NCBI RefSeq assembly: GCF_947241705.1
Contig: NC_079268.1
Span: 620,001 to 684,000 of the forward strand
Reading direction: 5' to 3'
Source of the DNA: Saccharomyces mikatae IFO 1815
Taxonomy: Eukaryota > Ascomycota > Saccharomycetes > Saccharomycetales > Saccharomycetaceae
DNA: 64,000 nucleotides
Shown: positions 29,105 through 39,800 of the stretch, piece after piece
How the letters are laid out: each line of letters begins with the position of its first letter
How positions within the stretch are numbered: position 1 is the stretch's first letter
Translations under genes and position numbers: made by a program
The notes under the pieces: generated by a model
What the model was told of the DNA's origin: nothing
Database searches by the model: none
Seen by the model: the letters and a program-made list of their open reading frames with translations, nothing else

Positions 29105-31282
29105 ATGGAAAAGGATAAAAATACAGATCAGCAAATGGTTTCGAATGAAGATATGTCCAAAGGACAAATTCAACTTTCAATACCTCCACACCAGGTCCAG
29201 ACAGGAGGGGAGCCTGATGACATCGCTCTTAAAAATGGAATGTCAACGATAGAAGGCGATGAACAAGCAAATTTGGACAAAGAGGAAGCAGTACTCACAA
29301 ATACATCTAGTAGCTGTCATTCAAATCAAAGCATGAAAGACGCTGCTTCAATCAACGATCTTTCAAATACCCATGAGGCTTCAATACAAACGGGAGGAGA
29401 AGCTGAAGCACTACTATCTAAAGACCTTAGCCAGCAATTAGAAACTGAGGAGTCGAAAGTTGAGGAGGCCTTAAAAAGAATAACCTCGCCTCCATTACCA
29501 TCGAGAGTTGACAATGTTGAGAACTGCATGCCTGTCCCTCTCAAAGCTTCATCCCCCCCAGTGCCTCCAAGATATAAAAACGGTAAAGCCTCCTTTGATC
29601 AACCTCAATTACCTCCAAGGCAAATGGTTAATGCGGAAACTCTCCATTTGAAGACGCCTCATGGTAATGTGATTCCTCTTAAACCATCAGTGGATGTTGT
29701 AGGTGATCATCCTTCACCTGTACCACCAATATTACCTCCACGCCGTATAGAAAATCCTCTGGACTTAGCGTCCAGAATGCACTTCCTAGCAAGTACATTT
29801 AAGAGAAATATGCTTTTCTATGAAAATGAAAGTAATTCAATCAAATGTGATTTGGATAATAATATACTCAGTCTGAAAGAGAACTCGAGAAAAATTGACT
29901 CTCATCAATTGCCTGAAGAGATCAAATCATTTTGGTTGAATACTATAGACGACTATCAACACATTCTACTGGATGATACTGAAGCCTTACACGCCCAACT
30001 ATCTTGTGGTATACCAGCCGCTTATCGTTTAATAGTCTGGCAGTTAGTGAGTTACGCGAAATCAAAATCCTTTGACTCTATATATGAAACTTACCTAACA
30101 CAAGATGCACCATTTGGCGTCCAGGAATTGGAGGATCAGCTGAACGTGATGGCTGGTATATCTTCTGCAAACATAAAAAGTATATCCAATGTGTTAAAGG
30201 CCTATTTACTATTTGATCCCGAATGCGCTTTTTCTATCGACATGGCTTATATTATCAATATGATATTAAACGTTTGCGAGAACGAAGCAAATGCATTTGG
30301 TCTATTTGTGCGCCTGATGAAAGTTTATGGTTTAAGGCTATTGTTTTTACCAAGTGCTTCTGAGGTCGACATTCTTTGCTATAAATTTGATAGACTTGTA
30401 GAAGAGTTCTATCCAGACATCTATAGCAACATGGTTGAGAAGGGCGTTCGCTCTTCTATGTTTTTGCCTGGTTTCCTCACCACATTGTTTCAAAAGAAAC
30501 TTCCCATTGAAATTCAACCACGAATCGGTGACATGATATTTCTAGAAAGTCTTGACTCTACTATGAGAATCCTGGTTACATTGTTATGTAATTCCAGAGA
30601 CGAACTATCAAAAATGGATTTTGATGATATGCTGGAGTTATTAAAATCAGGTCTATTGGATGCTTATATTAAGCGAGTAAATGATGCACAAAGTGGCGCT
30701 CTTTCCGCCAATGAATGCGTAGATAAACTACTCCAAGATTCTATGATGGAATTAAAGATCACCCCAAAGACTATGAAGAAGTATGCTTCTGAATATGAGG
30801 AAATTCATAGGTTGGATAACGAAAGGGAAGAGCAATATAAATCTATTACAGAAAAGAACTTGCATCTACAAAAGCATGTACGTAAACTGGAAAATGATTA
30901 TACTTCTTTAAATAGAGAGCATGTGACAATTGCAAACGAGTTAGTGAAAAACCGGCTTAACATTGAATCAATATTGAATGAAAACAATGGACATAAACTT
31001 CAAATTCTGGACTTGAAGAAAAAATTAGATTCGGAAAAAAAGAAACAAGCTTCAAGTGTGTATGTTCCTAACGATTTGAAGAAAGATTTGGAAGAGACAA
31101 TGAAAAAAAACTCTCAAGTAATGGACGAAAATTTGAAATTACAGGACAGAGTCTCAGAGCTAGAAAGAACTGTCGAAGCAATCAGAGTTGCAAACGAAAA
31201 TGGTGTTCTATTTGAATATTCCAATTCTAAGAATCATCCTTTAGGGACCAGTTGGTCAGGATTCAGAAAGGTTTTTAAGTAA
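29105..31282 (+). CDS. GYL1: Gyl1, TBC-domain protein of polarised exocytosis
   Basis: 725 residues (720 in S. cerevisiae). Order: acidic disordered amino terminus; between about residues 125 and 220 a series of SH3-ligand motifs (PPLPSR, PPVPPR, LPPRQ, ILPPRR) that fit its known binding to the BAR-SH3 protein Rvs167; a TBC (Rab-GAP) domain at about 285-510; and a long carboxyl-terminal coiled coil (about 555-705). The TBC glutamine-finger motif, usually YxQGM, is replaced by FSIDM, so GAP activity is probably lost. Gyp5, the duplicate, is an active GAP for Ypt1 and forms a complex with Gyl1 at the bud. Confidence 0.94.
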   Translation: MEKDKNTDQQMVSNEDMSKGQIQLSIPPHQVQTGGEPDDIALKNGMSTIEGDEQANLDKEEAVLTNTSSSCHSNQSMKDAASINDLSNTHEASIQTGGEAEALLSKDLSQQLETEESKVEEALKRITSPPLPSRVDNVENCMPVPLKASSPPVPPRYKNGKASFDQPQLPPRQMVNAETLHLKTPHGNVIPLKPSVDVVGDHPSPVPPILPPRRIENPLDLASRMHFLASTFKRNMLFYENESNSIKCDLDNNILSLKENSRKIDSHQLPEEIKSFWLNTIDDYQHILLDDTEALHAQLSCGIPAAYRLIVWQLVSYAKSKSFDSIYETYLTQDAPFGVQELEDQLNVMAGISSANIKSISNVLKAYLLFDPECAFSIDMAYIINMILNVCENEANAFGLFVRLMKVYGLRLLFLPSASEVDILCYKFDRLVEEFYPDIYSNMVEKGVRSSMFLPGFLTTLFQKKLPIEIQPRIGDMIFLESLDSTMRILVTLLCNSRDELSKMDFDDMLELLKSGLLDAYIKRVNDAQSGALSANECVDKLLQDSMMELKITPKTMKKYASEYEEIHRLDNEREEQYKSITEKNLHLQKHVRKLENDYTSLNREHVTIANELVKNRLNIESILNENNGHKLQILDLKKKLDSEKKKQASSVYVPNDLKKDLEETMKKNSQVMDENLKLQDRVSELERTVEAIRVANENGVLFEYSNSKNHPLGTSWSGFRKVFK

Positions 31283-31845
31283 TTAGATCTATACATATAC
31301 CAAGTATTGATTCTCTTGAGATAGTATATGAATAAATTCAATGAGGAGTGCAAATAGAGAAAATGACGGATAACCATCGTGATGCTTTACACTTGCATTC
31401 TTAGTTATTATTAACCTTTGTATACCATCATATCTTCAGGAACAGTTATTTCATAATATCGAAAATGTGGTTTTAATCTATTTCGCCAACGTCTTTGTTT
31501 CGTGCTTCGTGCAAGGAGAGAAGTGCGGAGCATTATCAAAAGAACCCTCATAGAAAGGATATTGGTAACATCATTATAATAACTTTCAAAAGGTTCCAAA
31601 GAAATAATCAAATGCACCTGCTATCCAAACTGCATGATTCTGCTTTAAATAAGGGTAAACGTAGTACATTTCCTTTTCCATTTTTTGCACGTCTATAGTT
31701 ATTTAACTTCGTATTCTCGCATTCGGACACGCCTCATTAGATTTATTTTAGTGACCAAAAACACCTAATCAACCAAAAGTATTGGGGGCTAAAAAACCAA
31801 ACAACATAAGAATTAGTTGAAAGAAAGACAGGCTAGCAGGAGAGT
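31283..31845. other. GYL1-MRPL24 intergenic
   Basis: 563 bp. Contains a single ATTGG box near 31782, a possible but weak Hap2/3/4/5 site ahead of the mitochondrial ribosomal gene. No RNA gene or element recognised. Confidence 0.5.
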
Positions 31846-32622
31846 ATGCAACAAATTCTCTGGCCACTCCAATTAACTAGAGGCTTTTCTTCTGCTGCAA
31901 GAAACTTCAGGCAATGGAGGTTGATTGAAACAAGAAAAGTTGCTAAACAGCCAGACTACCAAGTTGGCGATATTAAGCCCCTGCATATGCCGAAAGAGAG
32001 GAAAAAATTCCCAAACTATAAGTATGGGGAATCCAACATCTTCAAACAGAGCAACAAAGGTCTTTTTGGTGGATCCTTCATTCAGTTTGGTAACAATATT
32101 TCCGAGAGTAAAGCTAAAACGAGGAAGAAATGGTTGCCAAATGTTATAAAGAAAGGTTTATGGAGTGAAACTCTGAATAGAAAAATCAGTATCAAAATGA
32201 CTGCAAAGGTTCTGAAAACAATCAGTAAAGAAGGTGGAATTGACAACTATCTAACAAAGGAGAAAGCTGCAAGAATAAAAGAATTAGGACCTACTGGCTG
32301 GAAGCTTCGTTATAGAGTCTTGAAGAGAAAAGAAGCAATAGAGAATTACCCACATAAGGATGCCCCCATCATAGAAATGGCAGATGGTAACAAGGCAAAA
32401 GTTTACTACAACGAAGTTATAAACGGCAAGCCAAGAAAAATATTAGTCGGAAGAAGAAGGTTACTGGCCTTTTTATATCCTTTAGAGAAACTGGAGCACA
32501 AATCAATAGGGAAAGACTTGGACCACAGAAAGTTCGTTGAGTTATTTGCTGACGTTCCAGTCAAGGATATCGTATCTAAATTGGAGGATCACGAATTTGA
32601 CTTATCCACCATAACTGTATAA
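31846..32622 (+). CDS. MRPL24: Mrpl24, mitochondrial ribosomal protein bL28m
   Basis: 258 residues, as in S. cerevisiae. A short basic presequence ([20 protein letters not shown]) precedes the L28 core: [26 protein letters not shown] and the helix around [20 protein letters not shown], residues 75-140. Fungal-specific carboxyl-terminal sequence follows. It sits in the large subunit of the mitoribosome near the protein exit region. Next gene is the cytosolic ribosomal gene RPL36A on the same strand. Confidence 0.95.
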   Translation: MQQILWPLQLTRGFSSAARNFRQWRLIETRKVAKQPDYQVGDIKPLHMPKERKKFPNYKYGESNIFKQSNKGLFGGSFIQFGNNISESKAKTRKKWLPNVIKKGLWSETLNRKISIKMTAKVLKTISKEGGIDNYLTKEKAARIKELGPTGWKLRYRVLKRKEAIENYPHKDAPIIEMADGNKAKVYYNEVINGKPRKILVGRRRLLAFLYPLEKLEHKSIGKDLDHRKFVELFADVPVKDIVSKLEDHEFDLSTITV

Positions 32623-32797
32623 AAGAAAACAAACGCCAATAAAACTAATAATTCAAACTTACCAAAAATGTCGTTCGTTTCGCCCTGTATATAATTAAAA
32701 TAGCTGTTATGCGTACATGGACATACATATGTTTAAACCCGCTACTGGTAGGTATATGCCTGCAGCACTCGCTGATATTGTATTTTTCGACTGTCAA

Positions 32798-32810
32798 ACA
32801 CCCGAACATT
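32798..32810 (+). promoter_or_regulatory. Rap1-like site upstream of RPL36A
   Basis: ACACCCGAACATT differs from the Rap1 consensus ACACCCRTACATT at one base and lies about 150 bp before the RPL36A start, the usual region for Rap1 in ribosomal protein promoters. It lies in the 339-bp MRPL24-RPL36A gap, where I see nothing else distinctive apart from T-rich tracts. Confidence 0.5.
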
Positions 32811-32961
32811 TTAGTAATATTTCTGGAGTTTAATGGAAACGGAGATTGAGATCACTCGCTTCCATGAAGTCTGTTGAAAATAAAGATTTGAAGATACTAA
32901 ATAAAGTTGTATTGCTCTCTAACACTAGCGAAGTAAGAAACACAGCAAACACAACAAGAAG

Positions 32962-33738
32962 ATGGCCGCTAAGACAGGTATGTTAAAACATAGATGAAGA
33001 TTTGAACAGTTAGGACGATTTTGAAAGTTTTAAAAAGGTTTTCCCAAACTATGAGTAATACGAATGCACGAAGAATTCAAGAGAAATAAAGACTAAAATA
33101 TACTACTTGGCCAACATGTGATTAATCATCGAGCACGGTGTTCTTAAAGAACATGTCTTTAAAGAACAATTTCACGTGCCCATCCCCCTTCTTATTTCTT
33201 TCCCATTAAAAATAGTGAATACCTTGGTGATGACAATCATTTTACAAATACAATAGTAATTCAAAAGCACCTCAAGTGGAATATTTTGGTTGCAGATGCA
33301 CTTATGATAAGTAGATAATGCGCGTGTAACAGCTATTAATGACGAGAAAAAGACTGCACATTATACGTCACTTCCTGCGGATATATACACGCAAATGTGT
33401 ATGATTTTTTGACTATTTTTACTAACAGAAAAAGTTGTGTTTTTATTGTAGGAATTGCAATTGGTTTAAACAAAGGTAAGAAGGTCACTAGCATGACCCC
33501 AGCTCCAAAAATCTCTTACAAAAAGGGTGCTGCTTCCAACAGAACTAAGTTCGTCAGATCTTTGGTCAGAGAGATCGCTGGTTTGTCGCCATACGAAAGA
33601 AGATTAATCGATCTAATAAGAAACTCTGGTGAAAAGAGAGCCAGAAAGGTCGCCAAGAAGAGATTAGGTTCTTTCATCAGAGCTAAGGCCAAGGTTGAAG
33701 AAATGAACAACATCATTGCTGCTTCTCGTCGTCACTAA
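32962..33738 (+). CDS. RPL36A: RPL36A, ribosomal protein eL36 (two exons)
   Basis: Exon 1 is 32962-32977 (16 nt, MAAKT plus one base) and exon 2 is 33452-33738, giving 100 residues. The protein is small and very basic: IAIGLNKGKKVTSM, then KFVRSLVREIAGLSPYERR and an Arg/Lys-rich tail ending in SRRH. eL36 is part of the 60S subunit. The 16-nt first exon matches the S. cerevisiae gene exactly. RPL36B on chromosome XVI is the duplicate. Codon bias is high, as for other ribosomal genes. Confidence 0.97.
32978..33451 (+). other. RPL36A intron
   Basis: 474 nt. Donor GTATGT at 32978-32983, branch point TACTAAC at 33420-33426, acceptor TAG at 33449-33451, 25 bases after the branch. A CACGTG palindrome lies inside at 33173-33178. 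No snoRNA is recognisable in it. Confidence 0.97.
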
Positions 33739-33958
33739 GTTTTTAAAAACTGATTTTTGTAATATAATATAGATATCATATTTTCTTTTTAACTTAGGAA
33801 AACATCTAACACCAAAAAGGAAAGCGTTAACGTTTTCCAACTGAACACATCTTACCGTAAAAGTCGGTGACTAAAAACGCGCTTAGGTTAGAACTGGAGA
33901 CTATTAATTTGAATGTAGTATCATCAACCCTATATTTTTCTCTGGAACAACGAATAGA

Positions 33959-34020
33959 TTACCCGAAATACATGCTGAAAAATTTTCACTCTGTGCAGTC
34001 ATCTTTCGACAATATATAAA
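33959..34020 (+). promoter_or_regulatory. snR11 promoter: Reb1 site and TATA box
   Basis: Reb1 core TTACCCG at 33959-33965 followed by TATATAAA at 34013-34020, about 95 bp before the predicted RNA start. The remaining RPL36A-snR11 spacer (33739 onward) holds only the RPL36A 3' end. Confidence 0.65.
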
Positions 34021-34107
34021 GAAGTAAAATTGAGAGAATCTTCCCTGGATCTAATATCTATTTTCTTTTGCTTAATATTTTTCCTTTTTGCCCTACTAAA
34101 AGGGTAA

Positions 34108-34365
34108 CAATGTCTTTTATAATAGACACCCAGAGTCACGATTTGTCTTGGTCCTAAAAAATTCTGTTACGACAGTTTTTATAGGCGGTGGACCTATATA
34201 GTTTACTTAATCGTTTACTATACGGTGGGGTACTAATACTATTTCACTGTCGTGCTCGCGGTTGATCTTAGATAAATATATTTCTTTTTCAGAAAAGGAA
34301 GTGAGTGGATCTTCCCTGGAAGTACGATCAATGTACTTATGATTAGATCCTCTTCACGTACATCT
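34108..34365 (+). ncRNA. SNR11: H/ACA snoRNA snR11
   Basis: Two-hairpin H/ACA RNA. H box AGATAA at 34270-34275. The 3' hairpin is strong: GTGA and GGATCT on the 5' side pair with AGATCC and TCAC just before the ACA box at 34360-34362, three bases from the inferred end, with a GTAC/GTAC apical helix; a T-run follows as a likely terminator. The 5' hairpin includes CTGT-TACG-ACAG flanked by A5/T5 pairing and GGTCC/GGACC. Position between RPL36A and CMC4 matches snR11, which guides a pseudouridine in 25S rRNA. The 5' end is estimated from the 258-nt length I recall. Confidence 0.82.
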
Positions 34366-34438
34366 TTTTTTTTATTTCGATAACTAATTCGTACATATGT
34401 ATAAACGGGGTGCCAATCTTGAGAGCAAATCGGAGGGC

Positions 34439-34720
34439 TCATTTCCACTCTGGTTTAATGTTCCTCTCTTTTACCTTTATCTCAAGGGGAGATGGCAGTG
34501 GGCAGCACGGGGACCGTGACTCACTCCCGTTATTCTTGTAGAATTTTAAACAGCAAATATAAAGCTGATCGATAGCTTTAGTGCATTTGGCGTCGTCATA
34601 CTGGTTTGATAGAAGACAATCTAAAAAAGAAGGGAAGTGTTAGTAGAAGTCGACTCTTCAAACATTCTGATATTACGAACCTTGAATGGCACATGCCTCT
34701 TTTTGGCACGGACTGGACAT
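34439..34720 (-). CDS. CMC4: CMC4, twin CX9C mitochondrial intermembrane-space protein (two exons)
   Basis: Exon 1 is 34720-34681 (40 nt) and exon 2 is 34620-34439, joined in phase 1 to give 73 residues, the S. cerevisiae length. The protein reads MSSPCQKEACAIQDC and on to CTKAIDQLYICC. Two CX9C pairs, C5-C15 and C26-C36, form the helix-coil-helix of Mia40-imported intermembrane-space proteins; extra cysteines at 10, 37, 52 and 53. Human relative: CMC4/MTCP1 p8. Too short and too split for simple frame scanning. The frame, the two cysteine pairs and the splice signals agree, so confidence is high. Confidence 0.93.
34621..34680 (-). other. CMC4 intron, 60 nt with non-consensus donor
   Basis: Donor GTTCGT (usual yeast donor GTATGT), branch point TACTAAC, acceptor TTTTTTAG at the exon 2 border. 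At 60 nt it is near the lower limit for Saccharomyces introns. Joining at these sites restores the conserved AIQDCLL codons across the junction, which fixes both boundaries. Confidence 0.9.
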
Positions 34721-35802
34721 ATTTGCTTCTTATCAAACAAATCCTAAAATTAAACAGAAACGTTCAATCTTTCAATCAAAAAAATAATGTTCTGTCATTA
34801 ACATATTCACTCATTCATGTTTAAGCCAATATCCGTGAAAGTTTTGCAAACGCATGATGTTAACGACGCATGCTCTTTGAGAAATTTATTGTGGGGATGT
34901 CGTTCACGTGCGAAAATCGCCATATGAGCGACGGACAAGCTCGGAAAGAACTGTGCACCCGCACTTCCAGTATTTTAAGTATAGAACGTGACAGAAGACT
35001 AAATATCAACAACGCTAGCAAGGAGGGGATGGAATACTATATGGCGCTGTACCAATTAACTTGTGAGGGAGGAAGTAAACAATAGGCAAAAGCCCACCCT
35101 CGAAGTAATTATACCAAGGAGGTTGATTTCAGCATGACGTGCAAGCGACAATCCGAGGGCTCCCGCTTTTGTGGCGACCGCCTTAACCAAAGGAGGGGTA
35201 ATAAGACCCTGTGCCCTTTGGTAGCATACCCGTTACCCACCGCGGAAAGAGCAGCCAGCTCTTTCCGTTGCCGTTCCCGTAATGAGAGAGGGTCCCGTAG
35301 TCCAGGTTTCAGCACCTTGGCGAATTTCAGGGGAATTTTACCGCCGCAGCAGATCAGCGTAGGGAGCGCACAGAAAACTAACAGAAGTGAACAGCACAGG
35401 TGAAGAAATTATCTGGCGCGGCCCAATCTCCGCGGAAGAGTCATTCGGTGAAATGAAAACAAAAGACGCGCATAGCAGGAGAAAGATTATGCAGCTTGAT
35501 AGCGGGTTATCTGCACTAGCGTTCATGACACCTTCAACCTTTAAGTGAGTAAATACCTTTTGTTATCGTTTTCCTGGCCACGCGCCTAAATTAATTAATT
35601 GATATATATGTAGCCTGACACGTTCGTCAATTTTTCTTCCTTACTGAATGTGCTTTTCATTTGTTGATGCTCGAACTCTCAAATATAATAATTATTTTTT
35701 GTAGTTGTTTCACATTTCTTTGTTTATTAATATATATAGGTAGGCAAACTAATGACAAGAAACGTTCACCTTCTCATATAACACATACAAGCCAACTAAG
35801 CA
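34721..35802. other. Long ICY1 upstream region
   Basis: 1.08 kb between the CMC4 start and ICY1. Sites seen: CACGTG at 34905-34910; two AGGGG stress-response elements at 35024-35028 and 35194-35198; a 25-bp perfect hairpin at 35243-35267 (separate entry). From about 35130 to 35400 the sequence is more GC-rich than its surroundings. Open frames here (for example 35134-35403) have no coding signature. The promoter of a strongly regulated gene is the simplest reading. Confidence 0.55.
35243..35267. repeat. Perfect 10-bp inverted repeat with 5-nt loop
   Basis: CGGAAAGAGC at 35243-35252 is followed by AGCCA and then its exact reverse complement GCTCTTTCCG at 35258-35267. It lies about 540 bp before the ICY1 ATG. 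The CGG ends facing outward also resemble spaced CGG/CCG triplets bound by Zn2Cys6 regulators. Confidence 0.8.
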
Positions 35803-36183
35803 ATGTCTTTAAACTATTCCACTCCTTTAGATGATGAGGTTTTTCCCTTGTCTTTTGCCAACCATCAGTTGACAGAGCATATGTCAATAGGTGAGAATTA
35901 TTCACTCGATCTCCCGGAAGACATCAAATACAATGTTAACGGTCCTTCCGCAGTACCGAGAGACACGGGGGTAGTCGATTTCAATACAGCTTCTGTCCAA
36001 GACGAGACTCTATTCTCGTTGGAAAATAGTCCCGAAAACAATAATAAGTATAAGGCAATAAGTAATGTCCAAGACTGCCGCATGGTCGTGTCGGCTAGAA
36101 CGGCCCAGTCGTGCGACAAATTAACCGATCTTTACGCCAATGCTGCCCAACAAAATTATAGGTTGTGGCTGTCCTCATTTTAG
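35803..36183 (+). CDS. ICY1: Icy1, small protein interacting with the cytoskeleton
   Basis: 126 residues (127 in S. cerevisiae). Named for interaction with the cytoskeleton and reported as important for viability of cells lacking mitochondrial DNA; molecular activity unknown. No membrane segment or known domain. The conserved parts are the amino terminus (FPLSFANHQLTEHMSIGENY) and the carboxyl-terminal helix (CDKLTDLYANAAQQNYRLWL). The middle is polar. ICY2 on chromosome XVI is the duplicate. The large upstream region with stress elements suggests tight, nutrient- or stress-dependent control. Confidence 0.9.
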   Translation: MSLNYSTPLDDEVFPLSFANHQLTEHMSIGENYSLDLPEDIKYNVNGPSAVPRDTGVVDFNTASVQDETLFSLENSPENNNKYKAISNVQDCRMVVSARTAQSCDKLTDLYANAAQQNYRLWLSSF

Positions 36184-36847
36184 GATATCGGATGCAATAT
36201 GATGGTTAAACAAAAAAAAAAGAACATGCCATTCAAGCACTTTTCCTACATATTTATGCACTCACATACATACATACATACTCATGCATTATTGTTTCTA
36301 TAAAGTTACAACAGACAATATTCCCCCACATAATCACCTCGACTATCTGATTTTTTCGTAAATGTGTGCTTCACGTGATATGCTTTCTTCGTTCAAGGAA
36401 GCGCTCATCATCTAATTCGTAATGAAAGTCTCGATGCAGTATTCATCGACAAGTGTAAGGCTAGACTTCCGAGAAGAAACAAAAGAAAGGAATATCTCTG
36501 AGTGCCTTATTTATGGCGATTATTGACTCTAATTAGAACATTTTCTTTCTTTTGCTAGTTCTTATGTGATTGTAGTTTCAATTAAAGATAAAAGGCTAGA
36601 TCAAAAATAAGGGGTAAAAACATCATCTTGCGGGGCTAACCCAGATCAAAAGCGGCAAACCAAGAAAAGTTACTAAATAACACTGCCATATATATATATA
36701 TGTATATTATACGATTGTCTCTTGAGAAGCGCCCGTTCCAGGAACTCTCGAAACTTTTATAATACAACAGAAGACTCTTGACAAACATTCCCTTATTATT
36801 GTTCAAATTTTGCGTGTGATAAAAGGTAAGAAATCTGAAGAGTAGTA
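36184..36847. other. ICY1-YMR196W intergenic
   Basis: 664 bp. TCACGTGA at 36371-36378 is a perfect Cbf1/Pho4/Tye7-type palindrome about 470 bp before YMR196W; AGGGG near 36610 and a TATATATATATATG run near 36690-36703 lie closer to the gene and fit a stress-inducible TATA promoter. An A-run and CATACATACATACAT repeat occur near 36211-36280. Confidence 0.5.
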
Positions 36848-39800
36848 ATGAACAAGCTAAGAGACAAATTTATTGACTCTACAGTGGAAGAAGAAAGACT
36901 GCACGAAAACCGCAATCATGAGAAATACTGGTATCGTTGGGGTCCGTATTTAAGTGAGAGAAGTTGGGCAACAGTCCGTGAAGACTATTCATTAAACGGT
37001 GATGCCTGGTCCAATTTTCCCTTCGAACATGCCAATGCAAGAGTATTCCGTTGGGGTGAAGATGGGTTATTCGGTGTTTCCGATAACAAACAATTAGTGT
37101 GTATGAACGTCGCTTTATGGAACGGTAAAGATGAGAGGTTGAAAGAAAGATTATTCGGGTTGACTGGGCCACAAGGGAATCATGGTGAGGATGTGAAGGA
37201 ACTGTACTTTTATTTAGATAATACTCCCACTCATTCATATATGAAGGCTTTGTACAAGTATCCCTTCAAGAAGGCTTATCCGTACGAAGAATTAGTGCAA
37301 AAGAATGGTGAGAGGGGGTATGAAGATAAAGAATTCGAAGTTTACGATATAGATGGACTGTATCATGATAAGGAAACCAATGACAGTCCCTATTTCGATG
37401 TTTTTTTCGAAATGGCCAAGGATGACGAAAATCCAAGTGAACTTAATTTTCGATTGACTGTGCATAATCGAAGTAAAATCGATTCCGGTGAGCTCTACAT
37501 AGCCCCACAACTTTTCTTCAGAAATACCTGGGCCTTTGATGGTACTAGGACAAAAGATAAACCCCTTCTTGAAAGGGATGCAGAGGCATCAAATTTAGTC
37601 AATATGACCCACAAGAAATATGGTAACTGCCAAATGGTATTTCAGCCATCTCCAGGCGTGTTCTCTTCCAATACAGATGAGGGAGAAGAAGAGGATGAGG
37701 AAGTCGAAGATATAGACCCTCTGCTATTATTCACTGATAATGAATCCAATTTAGTAAAGTTGTTTAACGAAGAGAAGAATCCTTCTGTGTACACAAAGGA
37801 TGCTTTTGAAGAATACCTTGTTAAAGGTCAAAGTGATGCCGTAAATCCTGAAAATAAAGGCACAAAGGCGTGCGCGGTTTATCATTTCAAAAAAATTCCA
37901 CCAGGTGAATATGTTACTGTGAGATATAAATTTACAAATAAACCTGAAAATTCTATCTTCAAAGCGCAAAACCTTGCCGTCGTAGACGAAGACGAGTTTG
38001 ATTTAATTTTCGATAACAGAGAGGAAGAGGCAGATAACTTTTACTGGAGAATTACGCCTTTACCAATTAGTGATGAATTAAGGAACCTTCAGAGGCAAGC
38101 TTTTTCCGGTCTGCTATGGACGAAACAGTTTTACAATTTTACCTATGATGCTTGGTACAATGGTGATGCCAATGTTAAACCTCGCCCTCCTCCTAATAGG
38201 GCTAACGGTAGAAATAAGAACTGGAAACATCTTTACATTGAAGATATCCTTTCCATGCCTGACAAATGGGAGTATCCATTTTTCGCTTCGTGGGACACTG
38301 CATTTCACTGTATTCCTTTAGCTATGATTGATCCAGAATTTGCCAAGCGGCAGCTGGATTTATTAACAAGAGAGTGGTACATGCATCCTAATGGCCAAAT
38401 TCCGGCATACGAATGGAATTTCAATGATGTCAACCCACCAGTCCATGCGTGGGCTGTATATCGTGTTTTCAAAATTGAAAGAAACATGTACAACCGTGAA
38501 GATCGTACCTTTTTAGAAAGAGTCTTCCAGAAACTTCTGTTAAATTTTACATGGTGGGTCAACAGAAAGGATACCGAAGGTAATAACGTTTTTGAGGGAG
38601 GGTTTTTGGGCCTTGATAATATCGGAATTTTTAATAGATCTGAACCACTACCAACAGGTGGCACGCTAGAACAAGCCGATTCTACAGGTTGGATGGCCTT
38701 TTTCAGTCTGCAAATGCTAAACATTGCATTGGAGTTAGCAAAAGAGAACCCGGTTTATGAAGACATTGCCTCCAAGTTTTTTGAACATTTCATCTTGATA
38801 AGTGACTCTATGTCATTTGAATACGCCACAGACATCACAGGAGAGAAATGTAAAAATGTTATCAAACAAAATCTATGGAATGAGACAGATAAATTTTATT
38901 ACGACGCCATCTCCTGGGGTGATCACAAAGAACAGTTACCAATTAGATCTCTCGTGGGATTAATCCCATTATATGCTTCTATGACTTTAGAACCTAGTAT
39001 CATAAAACAATTTCCAGGTTTCAAAAAGAGAGTTGATTGGTTTGTGAATAACCGTCCAGAGATCTTTGATAGAAACATTGCCTCCATGTCAAAAAAAGGA
39101 GTTGGAGAGAGATTACTATTATCACTTGTTACCAAGGAAAGATTAACAGCCATATTGGCACGGTTACTGGATGAAACTGAGTTCTTGTCACCATATGGTA
39201 TTAGATCTCTTTCAAAGTATCATGAAAAGCACCCATTTGAAATGAACGTGAATGGTGTCGAATATATGGTTAAATACTTACCAGGTGAATCGGATTCGGG
39301 TATGTTTGGTGGTAATTCTAACTGGAGAGGACCGATTTGGTTTCCAACTAGCTTTTTAATTATGGAAGCATTACAAAGATTTTATTTGTACTACGGTTCC
39401 GATTTCAAAGTAGAGTGTCCGGTAGGTTCCGGTGACTACTTGAATCTTGCAGAAGTTGCCGAGGAACTTGGGTATCGTATGATTCACCTATTTGTTCCAG
39501 ACGAAAATGGAGAGCGCGCTGTTCATTATGGTGATCACTCCAGATTTCTATCTTCCGACCCATACTTTAAGGAGTATGTACCATTTTTTGAATATTTCGA
39601 TGGTGACACGGGAAGAGGACTTGGTGCTTCACATCAATGTGGTTGGACGGCCCTTGTTGCTAAATGGATTAGCGATGTAGGCATATCTTGTGTAAGATTG
39701 CCTCGTACGCCAAGATCATCGGTGGCAACAACTGCTTCAACAGAAAGCTCTGAGCAAGGCCATAAAATGAAGAGGATGGCAAGACGTAAGAGTGCCAAAT

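Noticed and set aside
35134-35403. 89-codon open frame in the ICY1 upstream region
   Set aside because: Arises from the GC-rich tract; composition is not protein-like and it spans the hairpin.
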